DNA of 64,000 nucleotides from Betaproteobacteria bacterium (GTDB lineage: Bacteria; Pseudomonadota; Gammaproteobacteria; Burkholderiales; Burkholderiaceae_F): contig BOKW01000001.1 of assembly GCA_016861185.1 (NCBI GenBank), forward strand, positions 652,530 through 716,529, written 5' to 3'. The notes beneath the pieces are model-generated. The model saw only the letters and a program-made list of their open reading frames with translations, was not told where the DNA came from and searched no databases. Both the position numbers and the translations under genes were made by a program. Shown one piece after another: positions 57,305-64,000 of this stretch; the stretch's first letter is position 1; each line of letters begins with the position of its first letter.

Positions 57305-57679
57305 TCAGCCCTCGTCGACCACGGTCGCGAAGTCCGCGGGCATCACAATCTCGAGCATTTCCAGGTCGTCGGAATGCCCCAGCTCCTTGTGCCGGATGCC
57401 CGGCGGCTGGTGCACGCACGATCCCGCCGTCAGCAGCACTTCGCCGACGCCGTCGTATTCGAACCTGATCCAACCTTTGAGCACGTAGACGAGCTGGAAC
57501 TCGACTTCGTGATGATGGCGCTGATGCTGCGCGGGGGCGCCCGGCCGCGCGCGGATCACGTGGGCGACGACCTTGCCGTTCGTCGCGTCGCGGATGCCGA
57601 GGTCGCGGTACTCGAAGAACGGGCGCAGGCCGTCGTGCGTGAAGGCGCCGTCGCGCGCGTGGCTGACCGAGAACTTCAT
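57305..57679 (-). CDS. cupin-domain protein
   Basis: Product of 124 residues. Cupin motif 1 is HQRHHHEVEFQLVYVLKGWI (metal-binding His and Glu), and motif 2 is GSCVHQPPGIRHKELGHSDD. It is a single-domain cupin. The enzyme activity, if any, is unknown. It lies 9 bases downstream of the AcuI-type gene and is likely co-transcribed with it. Confidence 0.85.
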   Translation of the reverse strand: MKFSVSHARDGAFTHDGLRPFFEYRDLGIRDATNGKVVAHVIRARPGAPAQHQRHHHEVEFQLVYVLKGWIRFEYDGVGEVLLTAGSCVHQPPGIRHKELGHSDDLEMLEIVMPADFATVVDEG

Positions 57680-57688
57680 CGCGTCGCC

Positions 57689-58684
57689 TCAGCGATTGAC
57701 GTCGACGACGACGCGGCCGCGCACCTTGCCCGCGATCAGGTCGCGCGCGACGTCGAACGCTTCGGCGAGCGGCACGACGCGCGTCATCGCGTCGAGCTTG
57801 GCGCGGTCGAGCGATTGCGCGAGCAACTGCCACGCCGCTTCGCGGCGCGGCCGCGGCACCAGCACGCTGTTGACGCCCAGCAGCGAAACGCCGCGCAGGA
57901 TGAACGGTGCGACGGTCGACGGGAAGTCCATGCCCTGCGCCAGCCCGCAGGCGGCCACCGCGCCTTCGGCGCGCGTTTGCGCGCACGCGTTGGCGAGCGT
58001 GTGGCTGCCGACCGAATCGACGACGGCGGCCCAGCGCTCTTTCTGCAGCGGCTTGCCGGGCGCGGACAGCTCGGCGCGGTCGATCACGTCGGCGGCGCCG
58101 AGCGACTTCAGGTAGTCGGCCTCGGCGAGCTTGCCGGTCGACGCGACGACGCGGTAGCCGCGCGCGGCGAGCAGCGCGATCGCGATCGAACCGACGCCGC
58201 CGGTCGCGCCGGTGACGAGCACGTCGCCGTGCGCGCGCGTGATGCCGTAGCGCTCTAGCGCGCTCACGCACAACGCGGCGGTGAAGCCCGCGGTGCCGAT
58301 CGCCATCGCCTGCTTGGTGCCGAACGGCGCCGGCGGCGCGACCAGCCAGTCCCCCTTGAACTTCGCCTTCTGCGCGAGCCCGCCCCAGTGCGATTCGCCC
58401 ACGCCCCAGCCGGTCAGCACGACCTTCTCGCCCGGCTTCCAGAGCGGATGGCTGCTCGCGACGACCGTGCCGGCGGCGTCGATGCCGGCGACCATCGGCC
58501 ACTTGCGCACGATCGGCGACTTGTCGGTCAGCGCAAGCGCGTCCTTGTAGTTGATCGTCGAGTATTCGACGGCGACGGTCACATCGGCGCCGGCGGTCGC
58601 AAAGTCGAGCGCATCGTCGCCGAGCTCGGCGATGCGCGCCGCGAACTGGTCGTTGTCGCGGGTCAGGTAGATCGCTTTGAACAT
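57689..58684 (-). CDS. AcuI-type MDR oxidoreductase (acrylyl-CoA reductase family)
   Basis: Product of 331 residues, with AAGGA before the ATG (MFKAIYLTRDNDQFAARIAE). Zinc-free medium-chain reductase: YSTINYKDALALTDKSPIVR, GIDAAGTVV, LVTGATGGVGSIAIALLAAR (NADPH-binding) and VVDSVGSHTLANACAQTRAE. It matches AcuI/YhdH-type proteins that reduce acrylyl-CoA to propionyl-CoA with NADPH. Second gene of DUF3429-acuI-cupin. Confidence 0.9.
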   Translation of the reverse strand: MFKAIYLTRDNDQFAARIAELGDDALDFATAGADVTVAVEYSTINYKDALALTDKSPIVRKWPMVAGIDAAGTVVASSHPLWKPGEKVVLTGWGVGESHWGGLAQKAKFKGDWLVAPPAPFGTKQAMAIGTAGFTAALCVSALERYGITRAHGDVLVTGATGGVGSIAIALLAARGYRVVASTGKLAEADYLKSLGAADVIDRAELSAPGKPLQKERWAAVVDSVGSHTLANACAQTRAEGAVAACGLAQGMDFPSTVAPFILRGVSLLGVNSVLVPRPRREAAWQLLAQSLDRAKLDAMTRVVPLAEAFDVARDLIAGKVRGRVVVDVNR

Positions 58685-58694
58685 GGTCGGTCCT

Positions 58695-59165
58695 TCACAG
58701 GGTTGAAGCCAGCGCGATCGCCAATGCGATCGTCGCACCGATCGTCAGCCGCGTGCGCAGCGCGGGATACCACGCCGGCACGCTCCCGTACACGCGCAGC
58801 AGCGCAGCGTCCATCAGCCGGCAGATCGCGATGTCGCCGATCAGAAACGCATAGACGAGCCCGGTGTGCACGCCGGCAATCGCCAGCAGCAGCGCGAGCC
58901 AAGCCAGCGCCGACGGCGCGATGCCCCAGCCGAAAGCGTTCCAGGCCTGCGCCTTCCCGAGCGCGGGCGTGGCGAGCGCCAGTCCCCAGTGCACGGCGCC
59001 GAGAAACGAAAGAATCACCGCGGCATAACCGACGAGCGCCTGCTCGACGAAGTTCTCGTACGGCGCACCGAACGGCACCCAGCTCGCGGCAGCCAGCGCG
59101 AAGAACGGGATCAGCCCGAAGTTGCCGAGCAGCGTGGCGATCCGTTGTTCGATGATCTGCGACAT
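58695..59165 (-). CDS. DUF3429 membrane protein
   Basis: Product of 156 residues with four to five hydrophobic helices. Family-like segments: GLIPFFALAAASWVPFGAPY, AAVILSFLGAVHWGLALATP and GWGIAPSALAWLALLLAIAG. This is the DUF3429 layout. The function is unknown. It lies 10 bases upstream of the AcuI-type gene on the same strand. Confidence 0.85.
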   Translation of the reverse strand: MSQIIEQRIATLLGNFGLIPFFALAAASWVPFGAPYENFVEQALVGYAAVILSFLGAVHWGLALATPALGKAQAWNAFGWGIAPSALAWLALLLAIAGVHTGLVYAFLIGDIAICRLMDAALLRVYGSVPAWYPALRTRLTIGATIALAIALASTL

Positions 59166-59401
59166 GTGCGCGGCGCTTCGGCAGAGAGGTTCCCGCGTCC
59201 TTCGTGCGCTCCGGTACCGCAGCGAGCGGTAACGAGACCGCGATCACCGGCCGAGTGTAGCGAGCATCCGCGGCGCGTCCCAGCAGGGCGGCTCCCACGC
59301 TCACGCGCGGACGCTCGCGTGGCACAATGCCCGCGGGGTAGCAACGCCCGCGCCGTCAGCCTCGGCGCGAGGCGGTTGCGCGGGGGGGAACGAGGGCGTT
59401 C

Positions 59402-62400
59402 GTGGCTTCGACCGTCATACCGCTGAGGCAATCGGCCGTCGAGAAGTCGCTCAAGCAAGCGGCTTTCGACCATCTGCCCCTGCCCGCGGTGTGCATGAAC
59501 GCCTCGGCGCAGGTGCTGGCCGCGAATGTTGCGGCAACCGAACTGCTGGGACTCGCCGCCGAAGCCGTCGTGGGGCGCCATCTCTCCGAGCTGGTCGCGT
59601 TCCGCCGTCATCGCGAGTCCGCCCGTCGCTGGGCCAAGCTGTGGGCCAGGCTGCAGGAGCGGAGCCGGCTCACGTTGCGCGCGAAGCTGCCGCTCGCGGA
59701 AGGACGCGTGCTCGCGCTCGAACTCGATGCCGAGCTGCTGCGCTTCGAGCAGGAGAACGTCGTCGCAATCACCCTGCGCGACATCGAGCCGCAACGACGC
59801 GCCGAACGCGAGGAGCGCGCGCGGCGCGCGCGGCTGCAGGCGCTTGCGCAGCCGGCCACGGACCTGGCGCTGCTGGTCGGTGCGGATCGGCGCGTGCTCG
59901 CCGCCAACGCGGCGGCAGAGGCGGCGACCGGTGTGGCGCCTGCCGACCTGCTCGGCGTGCCCTTCGAATACCTGCTCGACGAGGCGTCGAGCGCCGAGTT
60001 CCTGAGCGCGTTCGAGGCGGCCCGCAGCGGCCGCTCGGACGAGGCCGGGCGCGGCCATCTGTGGCGGCTGCGCACACGCGGCGACGGCCGCGGCGGCCGC
60101 TGGATCGAAGCGGCGCTCGCCGACCGGCTGCGCGATCCGCTGGTGCGGGCGATCGTCGTTTCCGCGCGCGACGTGACCGAACTGCGCGAGCTGGCGGCGC
60201 GGGCGGAGCGGATCGAGCGCAGGCTGGTCGTCTTCGCCGAGAACACGGCGGATCTGCTGATGGTCCTCGACGCCGGCGGCGTCGTGCGTTACCAGTCGCC
60301 AGCGATCCGCGCGGCGCTCGGGATCGAGCCGGAATCGACGCTGGGCCAGCCCGGGGCGGCGCTGGCGATCGAGGAGGATCGACCGGCACTGCTCAAGGCG
60401 ATCCAGGCCGCGTCGATCGATGTCGCCGGCGAGCGCACGCACGCGTGTCTCGTTCGCGCCAACGGCGCGAACGGCGCGGTGCACCGGCTTTGGGTCGCGA
60501 TCCGTAACTGCAGCTCCGAGCCCGCGCTGGGCGGACTGCTGGTGACTGCGCGCGACGTGGGCGCGGCTCTGTCGCAGCGCGCCGGCGAAGGCCCGCAGCA
60601 GGCGCGCCGGCTCGAATTCCGCGAACGCCTGCTGGAGCTGGCGATCCATACGCGCGCCGACTTCGCGCAATCGCTCGCGCGCGTGTTGCGCACGACGGCC
60701 GAGACGCTGCGCGCCGACTCGGTGAGCTTCTGGCGGCACGCGCGCAATCCGGAAAGCCTGTTGTGCGAGGCGATGTTCGAGGGACGGCACGAGCGCTTCG
60801 CACGCGACTGGATCGGCGTGGAGTTTCCGGCGACGGCGTTTCCAGAGTACTTCGCCCGCCTGCGCGACCGCCAGCCGCTGGTCGTCGCCGACGCGCGCCG
60901 ATCGCCGCTGACAGCCGGGCTGGCGGGCGACCGCCGCTGGAGCGGCATCCGCGCGCTGCTCGACGCCCCGGTGCTACTCGACGGCACCGTGCAAGGCGTG
61001 CTGTGCGTGCACCACGAGTCGCCGCGCCATTGGGACGAGGACGAAGTCAACTTCGCCGCGACCGCGGCGCTGATGGTCTCGCTCGCGATGGAGGCCGCGC
61101 AGCGGCAGGAGGCCGAAAGCCGCATCGAGCAGCTCGCGTGGTACGACTCCCTGACGGGGCTGCCGAACCGCAACCTGCTGCGGGAGACGATGCGCGACAT
61201 GATCATGACCGCCGCGAACCGGCGGCGGCGCATCGCGGTGATGCTGATCGACCTGGATCGCTTCAAGGACGTCAACGACACGCTGGGTCACCTGGTCGGC
61301 GACGCGTTGATCAAGTCGGCCGCGCAGGTGCTCAAAGAGACGGTCGGCGACGCCGGCGTGGTCGCGCGTCTCGGCGGAGACGAGTTCGTCGTGCTGATCA
61401 ACGAGTTCGAACACCGGCAGGAGGTCGCGCTGCTTGCCGCGCGCATGGCGCAGGCGCTGCATCGCACCGACCTCGTGCCGAACGTCGACACGCAGGTGTC
61501 GGCCTCGATCGGAGTGGCGCTGTTCCCCGAGCACGGCCGCGAGATGAGCACGCTGCTGAAGAACGCCGACGCCGCGATGTACCAGGCCAAACGCGACGGT
61601 CGCAACCAGTTCAGTTTCTTCAACCCGATCCGCGCCGAGCGCGCCGCGCGCGAGGTTCAGCTCGGCATCCAGCTCCTGAAGGCGGTGCAGGGCGACAGTC
61701 CGCAGTTCGCCGTCGAATACCAGCCGCAGGTCCACATGGAGACCGGGCGCGTGGTCGGGCTCGAGGCGCTGATCCGCTGGCAGCATCCGGCCTTCGGCAC
61801 GCTGACGCCCGACCGCTTCATCGGCGTGGCCGAAGTGAGCGGACTGTCCGAGAGGATCACGCGTTGGGTCGTCAACGAGGTCTGCGCCCAGATCCGGCGC
61901 TGGCGCGAGGCGCATCCCGGTTTCGACATACCCGTCGCGATCAACGTCGCCGGGCGCGAGATGGGGTCGGCGTCGCTGCCGATTCTCGTGCGCAGCGCGC
62001 TCGTCAAGCACGACGTCGAGCCGCGCATGATCACGCTGGAGATCACCGAGCGCACGCTGGTGAAGGAAAGCGAGATCAACAACGACGTGATGAGCGAGCT
62101 GGCTTCGGTAGGGGTCGGCCTCGTGCTGGACGACTTCGGCACAGGCTACTCGATGCTGGGCTACCTCAAGCGCATGCCGATCCAGGCCCTGAAGATCGAT
62201 CAGAGCTTCGTCGAGGGCATCCCCGCCGACGCCGACAGCTGCGCGATCGTGCATGCGATGCTCGCCGTCGCACGGCACTTCAAGCTGAAGGTCATCGCCG
62301 AAGGCATCGAAACGCTCGAGCAGGTCCAGTACATGCGTTCGATCGGCTGCGAGTACGCGCAGGGTTACTTCTACTCGCGGGCGCTGCCGGCGCAGACGAT

Positions 62401-62461
62401 CCTCGAATACGTCGAGCGCGGCGCACCGGAGGCGGACAAGGCGCCGGACATTGTTCCCTGA
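59402..62461 (+). CDS. PAS-PAS-PAS-GAF-GGDEF-EAL cyclic-di-GMP regulator
   Basis: Product of 1019 residues from GTG 59402, with GAGGGCG upstream and no TM segment. Three PAS-like domains (about 20-130, 145-265, 270-400) are followed by GAF (about 420-560) and GGDEF (about 580-740). The GGDEF domain has [20 protein letters not shown] and an intact LGGDEFVVL (about 656-664). EAL follows (about 755-1005) with [36 protein letters not shown] and [10 protein letters not shown]. Both catalytic signatures are intact, so it could make and break c-di-GMP; which activity dominates is unknown. Cytoplasmic sensor. Confidence 0.93.
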   Translation: MASTVIPLRQSAVEKSLKQAAFDHLPLPAVCMNASAQVLAANVAATELLGLAAEAVVGRHLSELVAFRRHRESARRWAKLWARLQERSRLTLRAKLPLAEGRVLALELDAELLRFEQENVVAITLRDIEPQRRAEREERARRARLQALAQPATDLALLVGADRRVLAANAAAEAATGVAPADLLGVPFEYLLDEASSAEFLSAFEAARSGRSDEAGRGHLWRLRTRGDGRGGRWIEAALADRLRDPLVRAIVVSARDVTELRELAARAERIERRLVVFAENTADLLMVLDAGGVVRYQSPAIRAALGIEPESTLGQPGAALAIEEDRPALLKAIQAASIDVAGERTHACLVRANGANGAVHRLWVAIRNCSSEPALGGLLVTARDVGAALSQRAGEGPQQARRLEFRERLLELAIHTRADFAQSLARVLRTTAETLRADSVSFWRHARNPESLLCEAMFEGRHERFARDWIGVEFPATAFPEYFARLRDRQPLVVADARRSPLTAGLAGDRRWSGIRALLDAPVLLDGTVQGVLCVHHESPRHWDEDEVNFAATAALMVSLAMEAAQRQEAESRIEQLAWYDSLTGLPNRNLLRETMRDMIMTAANRRRRIAVMLIDLDRFKDVNDTLGHLVGDALIKSAAQVLKETVGDAGVVARLGGDEFVVLINEFEHRQEVALLAARMAQALHRTDLVPNVDTQVSASIGVALFPEHGREMSTLLKNADAAMYQAKRDGRNQFSFFNPIRAERAAREVQLGIQLLKAVQGDSPQFAVEYQPQVHMETGRVVGLEALIRWQHPAFGTLTPDRFIGVAEVSGLSERITRWVVNEVCAQIRRWREAHPGFDIPVAINVAGREMGSASLPILVRSALVKHDVEPRMITLEITERTLVKESEINNDVMSELASVGVGLVLDDFGTGYSMLGYLKRMPIQALKIDQSFVEGIPADADSCAIVHAMLAVARHFKLKVIAEGIETLEQVQYMRSIGCEYAQGYFYSRALPAQTILEYVERGAPEADKAPDIVP

Positions 62462-62502
62462 GCGCTTGCGGCGCTCGCACGATCGATATCAAGGAGTCAG
62501 GT

Positions 62503-63279
62503 ATGAACTACGAGAACATCGTCGTCGAAACGCGCGGCCGCGTCGGCCTCGTAACCTTGAATCGCCCCAAGGCGCTCAACGCTCTGAACGACGCGCTGAT
62601 GGACGAACTCGGCGATGCGCTGACCCGATTCGACCGCGACGAGGCGATCGGCGCGATCGTGATTACCGGTAGCGACAAGGCCTTCGCCGCCGGGGCCGAT
62701 ATCGGCGCGATGCGCGAGTGGGGTTACATGGATGTGTTCAAGAGCGAGTACATCACGCGCAACTGGGAGACGATCAGGCGCGTGCGCAAGCCGGTGATCG
62801 CCGCGGTCGCCGGCTACGCGCTCGGCGGCGGCTGCGAACTGGCGATGATGTGCGACATCATCATCGCCGCGGAGAGCGCGAAGTTCGGCCAGCCCGAAAT
62901 CAAGCTGGGGATCATCCCCGGCGCTGGCGGCACGCAGCGCCTCCCGCGGGCGGTCGGCAAGGCCAAGGCGATGGACCTCGTTCTGTCGGCGCGCATGATG
63001 GACGCTGAGGAAGCCGAGCGCGCCGGCCTCGTGTCGCGCGTCGTGCCCGCCGATCGCCTGCTCGCGGAGGCGATCGGCGCTGGCGAGACCATCGCGCAGT
63101 TTTCCTTGCCGGCCGTAATGATGGCGAAGGAAGCCGTGAACCGCGCCTATGAAACGGCGCTTGCCGAGGGGCTGCTTTTCGAGCGGCGCCTTTTCCATTC
63201 GCTGTTCGCCACCAGCGACCAGAAGGAAGGCATGGCGGCGTTCGTCGAGAAGCGTCAGCCGAAGTTCTCGCATCGCTGA
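62503..63279 (+). CDS. enoyl-CoA hydratase/isomerase family protein
   Basis: Product of 258 residues; AAGGAG lies 6 bases before the ATG. Crotonase-fold residues: [20 protein letters not shown] (oxyanion loop), [20 protein letters not shown] (oxyanion) and [20 protein letters not shown], containing the second catalytic Glu. It hydrates 2-enoyl-CoA to 3-hydroxyacyl-CoA in beta-oxidation. The closest relatives are short-chain enoyl-CoA hydratases. A weak hairpin (CGCCCGGC/GCCGGGCG) follows. Confidence 0.94.
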   Translation: MNYENIVVETRGRVGLVTLNRPKALNALNDALMDELGDALTRFDRDEAIGAIVITGSDKAFAAGADIGAMREWGYMDVFKSEYITRNWETIRRVRKPVIAAVAGYALGGGCELAMMCDIIIAAESAKFGQPEIKLGIIPGAGGTQRLPRAVGKAKAMDLVLSARMMDAEEAERAGLVSRVVPADRLLAEAIGAGETIAQFSLPAVMMAKEAVNRAYETALAEGLLFERRLFHSLFATSDQKEGMAAFVEKRQPKFSHR

Positions 63280-63351
63280 AGCGCCCGGCGCCCTTGGCTT
63301 CTTGTCGGATCAGGGACTTAGCCGGGCGTTCCCTCGGGAGCACGTGTCGGC

Positions 63352-63380
63352 TTGACACGCGATTTTCCGATCCGCATAAT
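63352..63380 (+). promoter_or_regulatory. rRNA operon promoter
   Basis: TTGACA (63352-63357) and CATAAT (63375-63380) are separated by 17 bp. This is a near-perfect sigma-70 promoter about 240 bp before 16S, and a leader with boxA follows. Confidence 0.8.
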
Positions 63381-63436
63381 TCCGCTTCTTCGCTGCTGGC
63401 GCAAGTGCGCGGCGCACTCGAGAGTGCGAGGCAGCA

Positions 63437-63449
63437 CGCTCTTTAACAA
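63437..63449 (+). promoter_or_regulatory. boxA antitermination element of the rrn leader
   Basis: CGCTCTTTAACAA matches the rrn boxA core bound by NusB-NusE (E. coli TGCTCTTTAACAA). It lies between the promoter and 16S. Beyond it the leader (to 63621) includes ACGTAC/GTATGT-type pairing near 63595-63610, a candidate RNase III processing stem. Confidence 0.75.
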
Positions 63450-63621
63450 CGAAACAGCCGATAAGTGTGGGCGCTTGATGAAAGGCGCAGCCACGGTCGA
63501 AGGTCTCACGCCGGCGACCGCGGTCGACTCAAGTCATCAAGAAGCTCACGCGCAATAGAGGTCTAGAACCTCAATTCCGCGAGTGAGTGGTGAACGTACA
63601 AAGTATGTTCGCCGAGGATTT

Positions 63622-64000
<379 letters not shown>

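Noticed and set aside
59321..59340. Sigma-54 promoter (TGGCAC near 59323)
   Set aside because: The -12 half (TTGCA) is missing at the right spacing.
59241..59401. c-di-GMP riboswitch in front of the GGDEF-EAL gene
   Set aside because: The leader is GC-rich with possible stems but lacks the conserved GEMM core.

Overview
This 64 kb window is a contiguous stretch of a high-GC chromosome, most likely from a betaproteobacterium of the order Burkholderiales. The evidence is the 16S rRNA 5' end at the right edge, the gene order rpe-gph-trpE-trpG-trpD-trpC, the hemA-prfA-prmC-grxD-ubiX block, and strongly GC-biased codon use. That bias also opens long spurious reading frames on the opposite strand of almost every gene. 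No prophage, insertion sequence or CRISPR array was seen.

Layout. 31-9117 (+) is one tightly packed, often overlapping operon for a cell-envelope machine: three TPR proteins (two are lipoproteins), a TolQ/ExbB-type channel subunit, two TolR/ExbD-type subunits and an AgmX/TonB-type protein. Its core parts match those of the Myxococcus Agl/Glt gliding motor. 9122-14751 (-) is housekeeping: ubiX, grxD, prmC, fumC, prfA, hemA. 14916-17276 holds a small DUF697-like gene and dsbD. 17527-21629 (+) is an envelope redox cassette: a cytochrome-like protein with five ASH repeats, a TlpA thioredoxin, a DUF4266 lipoprotein and a DUF3570 beta-barrel. 21.7-23.0 kb is degenerate ground: a broken FAD monooxygenase, tRNA-Phe, and tandem 149-bp repeats built from half of that tRNA. 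23305-30673 has a UvrD-like helicase and a four-gene overlapping phosphorelay cassette. 30917-34812 has a UbiH-family hydroxylase, a DsbC-like protein, mltA, a 34-residue membrane protein and apaG.

34900-42456 (+) is rpe, gph, a Trp-rich leader peptide and a trp operon (E, G, D, C) into which ltaE, an LprI-like gene and an ABM-domain gene are interleaved. 42638-51077 holds an MFS transporter, ung, a YyaL-type protein, an M61 peptidase, a DUF599 protein, dsbB and an SGNH hydrolase. 51195-57148 (-) contains a MobA/MocA-like nucleotidyltransferase, a DUF7661-like protein, an APC permease, an exported methyltransferase and the two subunits of an isoquinoline 1-oxidoreductase-type molybdenum hydroxylase. 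57305-59165 (-) is a cupin, an AcuI-type reductase and a DUF3429 protein. 59402-63279 (+) is a PAS-GAF-GGDEF-EAL regulator and an enoyl-CoA hydratase. An rRNA operon starts at the right edge with a clear promoter and boxA.

Common threads are envelope biogenesis and thiol chemistry: DsbD, the DsbC-like protein, DsbB, TlpA, GrxD and the YyaL-type protein all occur here. Several intergenic gaps carry dispersed palindromic repeats of two families. The points most worth a second look are the TolR pair in which one member has lost its proton-carrying Asp, the tRNA-Phe half-gene repeats interrupted inside the anticodon, the Trp-rich leader before trpE, unusual TrpD active-loop residues, and the CX4CH/ASH/DUF4266/DUF3570 cassette.
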